From the NCBI GenBank assembly GCA_003133075.1, contig PKZN01000100.1:1-13991 (forward strand): a stretch of DNA of 13,991 bases. The letters are read 5' to 3'. A program made the position numbers and the translations under genes. Origin of the DNA: Acidimicrobiaceae bacterium. Its GTDB lineage: Bacteria > Actinomycetota > Acidimicrobiia > Acidimicrobiales > RAAP-2. This document shows positions 6,865 through 12,485 of the stretch, in pieces. Position 1 is the stretch's first letter; each line of letters opens with the position of its first letter. Below the pieces are notes generated by a model. It made no database searches and was not told where the DNA came from. It was given only the letters and a program-made list of their open reading frames with translations.

Positions 6865-7944
6865 TCAGCCAACTTGCGGGACCACCTTCAAGATCGCGTT
6901 GTAGTTAGCCGATACGGACTTGGAAAACAGCGGCGCAACGTTGTAACCCGAGGTCAGTGCGCCATTGCTCGCCAGCAGGTCCACGACGTTCTGCAGCGAG
7001 TTGATCTCGAGGCCGTTGAGGGGCACGAACTTGAACGTTCCGCCCGCCTGCAGGATCAGTTTCGCCACGGCGGGCGTCACCTGGAGCAGGTTGATGTAGT
7101 ACTGGTCGACGTAGGCGTTCTGGTTCTGCTTGACCCAGTTCTCGGCCTTGATGAGGCGCTTGGTGAAGTCGTCGATCACCGCGGACATCACTTTGCTCTT
7201 GAGATCAGACGTCGTGGCCAGCATGTAGTCGTAGCTCGCGGGCTTGACGGTGTCTTGGGTGGCGAGCACGACCGCGCCGGGGTTGGACTGTTCGTACTCG
7301 GCCTTCTGCTCGATGCTCACGACCGACGCCACCGCCGCCCCGGACTGGAGCACGGTACCGAGTTGGTTGAGCGCGACGTTGACCTGGGTGATGTCCTTCT
7401 GGTTCAGTCCGGCCGACGCCAACGCGCGCAGGGCGAAGGCCTGCTCGGCGGTGCCCGTGGTGTAAGCGACCGTCTGGCCCTTGAGTTGAGCGATCGAGGT
7501 GATGCCCGGTTTGGCGAGGAGGAACTCGGAGGCGCCCACCGGGGACATCGCGATCACGGCCTTAACCGGGAGACCGGACTGCACCGCGAGTGACGCGGGT
7601 AGATCGCCCATGAAGCCCACGTCGAGCTGGTGGGCGGCGAAGCCGGCGTCCACGAGCGGGCCACTGCCAAACTCGACGAAGTTCACCTTGTAGGGCGCAC
7701 CGTTGAGCGCACCGGAGTCGTCGAGCGTGCTCTCGAGGAACTGCTGCTGGTCGCCAACGTTCAAGACGGTGCCGGCGGGAATCGTGACGGTCGCCGGGGT
7801 GGACCTCTTCTTGGAGGTCGCCGAGGCGCGACTTCCCCCGAGCCACAAGCAGGAGGTCAGCAGCACGATCGCCGACAGCGCGAACAGCAACGAGCGACGA
7901 TTCTTCGGTACTACGAGGGTCATGGAGGTGGGTGGTGTTTTCAT
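6865..7944 (-). CDS. ABC transporter substrate-binding lipoprotein, NMT1/SsuA/TauA-like
   Basis: Secreted ligand-binding protein for the importer encoded next to it. The 359-residue product has a positively charged start (KNRR at 14-17), a hydrophobic core (SLLFALSAIVLL at 18-29) and a lipobox-like LTSC ending at Cys32, suggesting a lipoprotein; signal-peptidase I cleavage after the ASA at 40-42 is an alternative. The mature part has the SsuA-family core: VNFVEFGSGPLVDAGFA, QLDVGFMGDLPASLAVQSG, GITSIAQLKGQTVAYTTGTA. The ATG at 7944 is chosen because TTGACA-N17-TAGAGT lies just upstream, placing transcription start almost on the ATG (leaderless type), which explains the missing ribosome-binding site; ATG 7923 (Met8) is the alternative. 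First gene of the operon. The ligand is likely an organosulfur compound by context, but this is unproven. Confidence 0.9.
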   Translation of the reverse strand: MKTPPTSMTLVVPKNRRSLLFALSAIVLLTSCLWLGGSRASATSKKRSTPATVTIPAGTVLNVGDQQQFLESTLDDSGALNGAPYKVNFVEFGSGPLVDAGFAAHQLDVGFMGDLPASLAVQSGLPVKAVIAMSPVGASEFLLAKPGITSIAQLKGQTVAYTTGTAEQAFALRALASAGLNQKDITQVNVALNQLGTVLQSGAAVASVVSIEQKAEYEQSNPGAVVLATQDTVKPASYDYMLATTSDLKSKVMSAVIDDFTKRLIKAENWVKQNQNAYVDQYYINLLQVTPAVAKLILQAGGTFKFVPLNGLEINSLQNVVDLLASNGALTSGYNVAPLFSKSVSANYNAILKVVPQVG

Positions 7945-7952
7945 AGCCGAGG

Positions 7953-7981
7953 ACTCTAACGAGGTATTCCTATAATGTCAA
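7953..7981 (-). promoter_or_regulatory. Promoter of the organosulfur transporter operon
   Basis: On the - strand a perfect -35 TTGACA (7981-7976) is followed after exactly 17 nt by TAGAGT (7958-7953; four of six matches to TATAAT including TA...T). The start codon ATG begins 8 nt later at 7944, so the transcript would have little or no leader. Confidence 0.6.
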
Positions 7982-7989
7982 TAGAAATA
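7965..7989. promoter_or_regulatory. 25-bp imperfect palindrome, candidate shared operator
   Basis: TATTCCTAT (7965-7973), 7-nt spacer, ATAGAAATA (7981-7989): 8 of 9 arm positions pair. It sits in the AT-rich divergent gap and covers the -35 of the - strand promoter and a TATAAT on the + strand, so a dimeric regulator bound here could control both directions. The cognate regulator is unknown; the window contains only one regulator, a MarR protein 4 kb away with a different candidate site. Confidence 0.5.
7971..7976 (+). promoter_or_regulatory. Candidate -10 element for the OYE gene
   Basis: A consensus TATAAT on the + strand lies 54 nt before the ATG at 8031. No good -35 is spaced 16-18 nt upstream, so activator dependence is possible. 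TAGAGT at 7991-7996 is an alternative -10. Confidence 0.35.
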
Positions 7990-8020
7990 GTAGAGTATTT
8001 TCAGAACCCTGATAAACGTT

Positions 8021-8025
8021 GGAGA
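8021..8025 (+). promoter_or_regulatory. Ribosome-binding site deciding the OYE start
   Basis: GGAGA sits 5 nt before ATG 8031. An in-frame TTG at 8019 would lie at this motif and has no Shine-Dalgarno of its own, so ATG 8031 is preferred. Confidence 0.6.
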
Positions 8026-8030
8026 AAATC

Positions 8031-9104
8031 ATGTCATCACGACTCTGGTCGCCAGTTCAACTCGGCGCGATCCACCTTCCTCACCGCCTCGCGATGGCGC
8101 CAATGACGCGCGCACGTTCCACCCGAGAGGGCGTCCCAACGGCGCTCAACGCGCACTACTACGCACAGCGTGCGTCGATGGCGCTCATCATCACCGAGGG
8201 CACGCAACCCTCGGACGACGCGCAGGGCTACCCACTGACGCCGGGCATCTACCGCGACGACCACGTCGAGGGGTGGCGACTCGTTACCGACGCGGTGCAC
8301 GCTGAAGGCGGGCGCGTCGTGATCCAACTCATGCACGCCGGGCGCATCGCCCACCCGCTCAACACGCCTCACGGTCGCCGCCCGGTCGCCCCCTCGCCGG
8401 TGCGTCCCTCGGGCACGATGTTCACACTCGAGGGCATGCGCGAGTACCTCGAACCGCGCCCGCTCTCCAAGATGGACATCGCGACGACCGTGCGAGATCA
8501 CCGACGCGCTGCCGCCGCGGCCATCGCGGCGGGCGCCGACGGGGTCGAGGTCCACGCCGGCAACGGCTATCTCGCCCACCAGTTCCTCTCGAGCAACGCG
8601 AATCGGCGCGTCGACGAGTACGGGGGATCGGTGCAGCGGCGCATACGTTTCGTCGTGGAGCTCGCGGCCGGTGTGGCGCAGGAGATCGGCGCGGACCGTA
8701 CGGGGATCATCATCTCGCCGGGTAATCCGCTCAACGACATCGAAGAAGACGACGTGCTGACGACCTACGGGACGCTCACTCGCGCCCTCTCATCCCTCGG
8801 CCTCGCGTATCTTCACGTGGGATCTCGCGGGGACGACGAGGTGGTGGAGATTATTCGGACCAATTGGCCTGGTCCGCTGTTGCTCAATCGCAGCGGCGCC
8901 GACCTCGAACGACGCATCGCCGACGTCGACTCCGGTCTGGCCGACGTCATCACCGTCGGCACGGACGCCCTGGCGAATCCGGACCTCGTCGCGAGAGTGA
9001 AAGTCGGCGCGCCGCTCAACGAGGCGGATCGCTCCACTTTTTACACGGGTGGGCAACGCGGCTACGTGGACTATCCCACCATGACCCCTGCGTTCGCCGA
9101 GTGA
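8031..9104 (+). CDS. Old Yellow Enzyme family FMN-dependent ene-reductase (NemA/XenB-like)
   Basis: Cytoplasmic TIM-barrel flavoprotein that reduces activated C=C bonds or related electrophiles with NAD(P)H. The 357 residues match the family in length and order: LWSPVQLGAIHLPHRLAMAP at 5-24 with MTRAR after it, HYYAQRAS, IITEGTQPS, GWRLVTDAVHAEGG, IQLMHAGRIAHPLN, and the active-site segment His175-Ala-Gly-Asn178-Gly-Tyr180 (substrate-binding His/Asn pair and Tyr as in OYE1), then DEYGGS at 195-200. The start ATG 8031 is chosen for the GGAGA just upstream. Transcribed divergently from the organosulfur operon across an 86-bp gap with a shared candidate operator. A role with that operon (detoxifying or further reducing a desulfonated or unsaturated product, or supplying reduced flavin) is inference; OYEs are not generally known as FMNH2 donors. 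Confidence 0.93.
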   Translation: MSSRLWSPVQLGAIHLPHRLAMAPMTRARSTREGVPTALNAHYYAQRASMALIITEGTQPSDDAQGYPLTPGIYRDDHVEGWRLVTDAVHAEGGRVVIQLMHAGRIAHPLNTPHGRRPVAPSPVRPSGTMFTLEGMREYLEPRPLSKMDIATTVRDHRRAAAAAIAAGADGVEVHAGNGYLAHQFLSSNANRRVDEYGGSVQRRIRFVVELAAGVAQEIGADRTGIIISPGNPLNDIEEDDVLTTYGTLTRALSSLGLAYLHVGSRGDDEVVEIIRTNWPGPLLLNRSGADLERRIADVDSGLADVITVGTDALANPDLVARVKVGAPLNEADRSTFYTGGQRGYVDYPTMTPAFAE

Positions 9105-9133
9105 CCCTACCGCGGCCTCGCTGAGGGGTTCAC
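9101..9133. terminator. Weak hairpin between the OYE and MFS genes
   Basis: GTGA plus CCCT (9101-9108) can pair with AGGG (9124-9127) and TCAC (9130-9133), with a 2-nt bulge, across the 25-bp gap between two convergent stop codons. The stem is interrupted and has no U-tract, so its function as a terminator is doubtful. Confidence 0.25.
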
Positions 9134-10869
9134 GACAAGGGAGTCGCACCTTCGAGCGCCGTCTCGTTCGTGACGAGCGCGGGTCGCGTTCCGCGCATCC
9201 ACGACGTCACGGCCGCCATCGCACAGATGATGGTCGCGAAGTCGAGGGCCGGATGGAGACCGGCGGCGAACGCCTTTTGAATGATGGTGGGGAAGAACTT
9301 GCGTCCCACCACCGTGGCGTGGGCGCTCGGCGTAAGTGAGGCCAGGACGTGCGGGCCCAGAAGGTGGACCATCGGGTTGTAGCCCAGGAAGGACGCGAAG
9401 AGCGTCGTGACGGGGGGCAGCGTGGAGATATGGCGCGCCGTCGCCGAGGCGACCCCTTGGTGCGTGAGCCCGACGAAGAGCGCGTGAGGCAGCGTCTGGG
9501 AGAGACCGATGATCATCAAGGTGAAGAAGATCCCGATCGAGATGACCTGACCGGAGTTCTGGAACGTCGAGTTCATGCCCGAGCCCACGCCACGGTGTTC
9601 GGGGGGTAACGAGTTCATGACGCTCACCCGGTTCGGCGCGGAGAACGCACCCATGGCGAGTCCGTTGAGGAACAACAGCGCGCCGAACTCCGGGTAGGAG
9701 AAGTTCGCCGGAAGGAACTGCAACAAGAAGAACGACACCGCGGCCCCGATCATGCCGCCGACCGTGAAGGGTCGAGATCCGTAGCGGTCGGAGAGGAAGC
9801 CGCAGAGGGGCCCGGCCAAGAGGAAGCCGCCGGTCAGGGGCAACAGTGCGATCCCCGCCCACAACGGGGTGTTGGAGAAGTTGTAGCCGTGCAGCGGCAG
9901 CCAGATTCCCTGGAGCCAGATGACCATCGTGAACATCAAGCCGCCACGACCCACGGCCGCCATCAGCGTTGAGATGCTGCCCGCGGAGAAGGCCCGAATC
10001 CGAAAGAGGCTGAGGCGAAACATCGGATCGGGCGAGCGAATCTCGATGCGAGAAAACGCGACGAGCGACGCCACGCCGAGCGCCAGCGAGCCCAGCACCA
10101 GCGGACTCGTCCAACCCATGACGTGACCGCCGTAGGGCTGGATGCCGTAGGTGATACCGACCATCAGCGCGACGAGACCGACGGCGAAGGCGACGTTGCC
10201 GCTCCAGTCCACGTGGCTATCTCGCTTCCTGGGCACCTCGCGGAGTTTCATGTACGCCCAGATCGAGCCGAAGATCCCTACCGGGACCGAGATGATGAAG
10301 ATCAGTCGCCACTGGATCGGTCCGAGCAGACCGCCGAGGATCAGCCCAATGAAACTGCCAGATATTCCCGCGATCTGGTTGATCCCGATCGCCATACCGC
10401 GTTGGTGCTCGGGGAACGCGTCGGTCAAGATCGCCGTCGAGTTCGCAATCAGGAACGCTGCGCCGACGCCCTGGAAGAGTCGCATCACCACCAACCAGAG
10501 GGCGGCCGACGTCCCGGACATCCAGGTGATCGACAGCAGGAGCGAAAAGAAGGTGTAGATCACGAAACCGAGGTTGTACATGCGCACTCGTCCGAGCATG
10601 TCGCCCAGTCGCCCCAGACTCACGACCAGCACCGAGGTGACGATCATGAAGCCCAGGATCATCCACAAGAGGTAGAAGGTGTTGCCCGGCAGCAGCGGGT
10701 CGATGCCGATGCCCTTGAAGATGTCGGGCAACGCGATGAGGACAATCGACGTATCGATCGTCGCCATCAAGACGCCGATCGTCGTATTGGTAAGTACCAG
10801 CCACTTGTAACGATCGGCGTCGGGCGGAGGTAGCTCGCTTCGTCGTTCGCGAGTGGTCGTGACGCTCAC
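9130..10869 (-). CDS. MFS drug/compound exporter, DHA2 (EmrB/QacA, 14-TM) family
   Basis: Proton-driven exporter predicted in the cytoplasmic membrane. The 579-residue product contains family motif D1 (ATIDTSIVLIALPDI at 36-50), motif A (GRLGDMLGRVRMY at 86-98), the FQGVGAAFLIANSTAI segment, and the motif C-like GSFIGLILGGLLG, with about 14 hydrophobic segments throughout. The loop of about 60 residues near the C-terminus, before the last membrane helix, is typical of this family. The GTG start at 10869 overlaps the TGA of the preceding 91-aa gene by 4 bp (GTGA), so it is the third gene of the hydrolase operon and translationally coupled. The substrate is unknown; linkage to a hydrolase and a MarR regulator suggests an aromatic or lactone-like compound (inference). 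Confidence 0.9.
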   Translation of the reverse strand: MSVTTTRERRSELPPPDADRYKWLVLTNTTIGVLMATIDTSIVLIALPDIFKGIGIDPLLPGNTFYLLWMILGFMIVTSVLVVSLGRLGDMLGRVRMYNLGFVIYTFFSLLLSITWMSGTSAALWLVVMRLFQGVGAAFLIANSTAILTDAFPEHQRGMAIGINQIAGISGSFIGLILGGLLGPIQWRLIFIISVPVGIFGSIWAYMKLREVPRKRDSHVDWSGNVAFAVGLVALMVGITYGIQPYGGHVMGWTSPLVLGSLALGVASLVAFSRIEIRSPDPMFRLSLFRIRAFSAGSISTLMAAVGRGGLMFTMVIWLQGIWLPLHGYNFSNTPLWAGIALLPLTGGFLLAGPLCGFLSDRYGSRPFTVGGMIGAAVSFFLLQFLPANFSYPEFGALLFLNGLAMGAFSAPNRVSVMNSLPPEHRGVGSGMNSTFQNSGQVISIGIFFTLMIIGLSQTLPHALFVGLTHQGVASATARHISTLPPVTTLFASFLGYNPMVHLLGPHVLASLTPSAHATVVGRKFFPTIIQKAFAAGLHPALDFATIICAMAAVTSWMRGTRPALVTNETALEGATPLS

Positions 10870-11141
10870 GACACCGAGTCGCTGATCAACTCACTCGGTA
10901 CGGCGTCGAGGCTGCGCAAAATCGCGTTCGCGAGGTCTCGCGCACTCTCGGCACTGAGTTCGAGCGCTACGCGCGCCGAAGGTCCCTTGGCCGGGTTGAG
11001 CACGTCGATAAGCAGCGCGTGACCGGCGGGATAGTGCACCGGATGATCGAAGTAGACCGACGCGTCGGTCATCGCCGTCCAGCCCTCGGGCGTCTTCGCG
11101 CTGCCGCGAAGCGACAGGGTCTCAGTTTGGTAGGTGCACAC
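10866..11141 (-). CDS. Small conserved-type protein of unknown function (DUF6295-like)
   Basis: A 91-residue soluble protein without signal peptide or membrane segment. It opens with MCTYQTETLSLRGSAKT and continues with an acidic/aromatic stretch VYFDHPVHYP, then VLNPAKGPSARVALELSAES and a helical C-terminus. From memory the MCTYQTE start, YFDHPVH and NPA-GPSARVA pattern resemble the DUF6295 family, which has no assigned biochemical role; this recall is unverified. The start is GTG at 11141 with AAGGAG 5 nt upstream; that site overlaps the TAA of the dienelactone hydrolase gene, and its own TGA overlaps the MFS start by 4 bp. Sandwiched between hydrolase and exporter, it may bind or process the same compound, but nothing in the sequence shows a catalytic site. 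Confidence 0.8.
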   Translation of the reverse strand: MCTYQTETLSLRGSAKTPEGWTAMTDASVYFDHPVHYPAGHALLIDVLNPAKGPSARVALELSAESARDLANAILRSLDAVPSELISDSVS

Positions 11142-11146
11142 GGTCG

Positions 11147-11153
11147 CTCCTTA
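11147..11153 (-). promoter_or_regulatory. Combined stop codon and ribosome-binding site (TAAGGAG) before the 91-aa gene
   Basis: On the - strand TAAGGAG joins the hydrolase TAA stop (11153-11151) to AAGGAG (11152-11147), 5 nt before the GTG at 11141. It fixes this start and implies coupling of the two genes. Confidence 0.7.
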
Positions 11154-11891
11154 GATGAGTGTTCGTTCGAGAAAGGTGAAGATGTCCTTCCATCCTTCGT
11201 TCGCCGACTCGGGTCGAAAGCTTGGACGATCCACGTTGAAAAACGCGTGGCCCGCACCATCGAACGTGCGGAAGGTGAACTCCTTGCCGGCGGCTTTGAG
11301 CGCGTCGGCGAGCATCTCGGTCTGATCGGGCGAGGGGAACGTGTCGTCGGCACCGAAGAGACCCAGAACCGGACCCGAAAGGTTGCCGACTTCGCCCAAG
11401 AGGCCCGTCACCTTTAAGGGGAACTCCGCGGGTGAGTCGAGCGAGACGAAGGCGCCGTAACAGTCGATGACCGCATTGAGGGGCAGACGACATCCCGAGA
11501 GGAACGATTGGCGACCACCCGAGCAGTAGCCAATCACGCCGACCTTGCCGTTCGAGATGGCGAGCGACGTGAGGTGGGCCATGGCGCCCGCGACGTCGCC
11601 GACGAGTTGCTCGTCACTGACGCCGCCTTGGGCGCGCGCGGTGGCGGCCGCGTCGTCAGGGCTCGCGTCGGGGGCAATGCGGTAGTAGAGATTCGGTATC
11701 AGCGCCGCGTAGCCATTCGCCGCGAACTTGCGGGCAATCTCCTTGGTCCCTTCGTCGTAACCGGGAAGGTGGTGAATCACCACCATCGAGCCCACCGTCT
11801 CGACGTCGGTCGGCACCGCTAAGTACGCCTCAATCTCGTCGTCGTGATGTCCCTTGATGGTGATCGTGTCGGCGCGCAGATTGTGCGTCAC
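11151..11891 (-). CDS. Dienelactone hydrolase family protein
   Basis: Cytoplasmic alpha/beta hydrolase of the carboxymethylenebutenolidase family, which opens lactones or cleaves esters. The 246 residues show VVIHHLPGYDEGTKEIARKF at 37-56 (oxyanion region), nucleophile Cys123 in GYCSGG, the acid at Asp182/183 in FGADDTFPSP, and catalytic His215 in DGAGHAFFN, giving the Cys-Asp-His triad. The length is usual for the family. The start is GTG at 11891 with AAAGG 8 nt upstream; it is the first gene of an operon with the 91-aa protein and the MFS exporter, divergent from the MarR gene. Its HHLPGYDEGTKEIARKFA N-terminal half resembles dienelactone-hydrolase-like proteins of actinobacteria rather than the chlorocatechol pathway enzymes, and no other catechol-pathway genes are present, so the true substrate is open. 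Confidence 0.92.
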   Translation of the reverse strand: MTHNLRADTITIKGHHDDEIEAYLAVPTDVETVGSMVVIHHLPGYDEGTKEIARKFAANGYAALIPNLYYRIAPDASPDDAAATARAQGGVSDEQLVGDVAGAMAHLTSLAISNGKVGVIGYCSGGRQSFLSGCRLPLNAVIDCYGAFVSLDSPAEFPLKVTGLLGEVGNLSGPVLGLFGADDTFPSPDQTEMLADALKAAGKEFTFRTFDGAGHAFFNVDRPSFRPESANEGWKDIFTFLERTLI

Positions 11892-11959
11892 GGTGAGCCT
11901 TTCGATTGATCGTCATCGCATCCGTTGACGCGCTGACGAAGACGTGCACAGAATTGGTA

Positions 11960-11980
11960 TTAGTTACTTAGAGTTACTAA
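11960..11980. promoter_or_regulatory. 21-bp imperfect palindrome, candidate MarR operator
   Basis: TTAGTTACTT-A-GAGTTACTAA: 8 of 10 symmetric positions pair around A11970. It also contains the hexamer GTTACT twice, 10 bp apart (11963-11968 and 11973-11978). Size and half-site style suit a MarR dimer, and it lies directly upstream of the regulator's own start. Confidence 0.6.
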
Positions 11981-11992
11981 CTGCTATGTTAG
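11977..11992. promoter_or_regulatory. Second overlapping palindrome, candidate operator
   Basis: CTAAC (11977-11981), 6-nt spacer, GTTAG (11988-11992), perfect arms. It shares four bases with the preceding 21-bp palindrome and covers the candidate MarR -10, so binding here would block transcription of the regulator. Confidence 0.45.
11985..11990 (+). promoter_or_regulatory. Candidate -10 of a leaderless MarR transcript
   Basis: TATGTT ends 6 nt before the ATG at 11997, so transcription would start at the A of the ATG. No Shine-Dalgarno sequence precedes this ATG, as expected for a leaderless mRNA. No good -35 was found at the standard spacing. Confidence 0.4.
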
Positions 11993-11996
11993 CGCA

Positions 11997-12464
11997 ATGG
12001 CCACTGCGACGAAGGACCGGAAGGTCGACTCGACCCTCGAGCGGGAGTGGGGACGGCTCCGTCGAAGCCAGATCATCGGGTTGGTGCGCGCTTCGAACGC
12101 ACCCGGTCACAGCCCGCTGTCGGTCGAACTACTTCGGGCCGTCGTCGAAGCCGGCGAGATCAGAGCGTCGGACCTCGCGAGTGCGCTGTTCGTTACCAAG
12201 ACCTCGATCAGCCGCTACGTGAATGAGATGCTGAGGGAAGGACTGCTGGTCCAACGTCGCGACCCCTCTGACGGGCGAGCGGCGCTGTTGTCAGTGTCCT
12301 TAGAGGGTCGACGTGAGCTCGAAGAGCGAGAAGCCCGAAGGAGTGCGTGGTTGCGAGACCTGTGTCGAGGTTGGCCCAAGGGCGACGTCGCCACCTTGAC
12401 CACGCTGCTCCAGCGGCTCAACGACGGCGTGAGTAGGCGACTCAATGATTCGGCGCCGCGCTAG
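11997..12464 (+). CDS. MarR-family transcriptional regulator
   Basis: DNA-binding repressor or activator responding to small phenolic or lipophilic ligands. The 155-residue protein has N- and C-terminal dimerisation helices around a winged helix: LSVELLRAVVEAGEIRASDL at 41-60, ASALFVTKTSISRYVNEMLR at 61-80 (recognition helix about 67-80), and the wing with LLVQRRDPSDGRAALLSVS at 83-101, the DPSDGR being the MarR hallmark. The ATG at 11997 has no ribosome-binding site; a TATGTT -10 six bases upstream suggests a leaderless transcript. Two overlapping palindromes next to the start suggest autoregulation and control of the divergent hydrolase-91aa-MFS operon. It converges with a second MFS gene, leaving a 21-bp gap. 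Confidence 0.92.
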   Translation: MATATKDRKVDSTLEREWGRLRRSQIIGLVRASNAPGHSPLSVELLRAVVEAGEIRASDLASALFVTKTSISRYVNEMLREGLLVQRRDPSDGRAALLSVSLEGRRELEEREARRSAWLRDLCRGWPKGDVATLTTLLQRLNDGVSRRLNDSAPR

Positions 12465-12485
12465 CGCGAGGGCACGAGCCGAGCG

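Larger units (their letters stand above)
11892..11996. promoter_or_regulatory. Divergent promoter region between the hydrolase operon and the MarR gene
   Basis: A 105-bp gap that turns AT-rich in its MarR-proximal 45 bp. It holds the two palindromes and the -10 listed separately. I could not identify a convincing -35/-10 pair for the hydrolase direction. Confidence 0.6.

Noticed and set aside
6856..7593. Open + strand frame of 245 codons opposite the binding-protein gene
   Set aside because: Charged, low-complexity translation and no ribosome-binding site; the opposite strand carries clear SsuA-family motifs and a promoter.
8019..8021. TTG as OYE start
   Set aside because: It coincides with the GGAGA that serves ATG 8031 and lacks its own ribosome-binding site.
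9107..10114. 335-codon - strand frame overlapping the DHA2 exporter in another frame
   Set aside because: Arg/His/Leu-rich shadow translation; the exporter frame has membrane helices and MFS motifs over the same bases.
10123..10833. 236-codon + strand frame opposite the exporter
   Set aside because: Extremely Asp/Glu/Arg/His-rich translation expected of an antisense shadow of a hydrophobic protein.
12458..12469. Perfect 12-bp palindrome CGCGCTAGCGCG at the marR stop codon
   Set aside because: It has no loop so cannot form a normal terminator hairpin, and short GC palindromes are expected at this composition.
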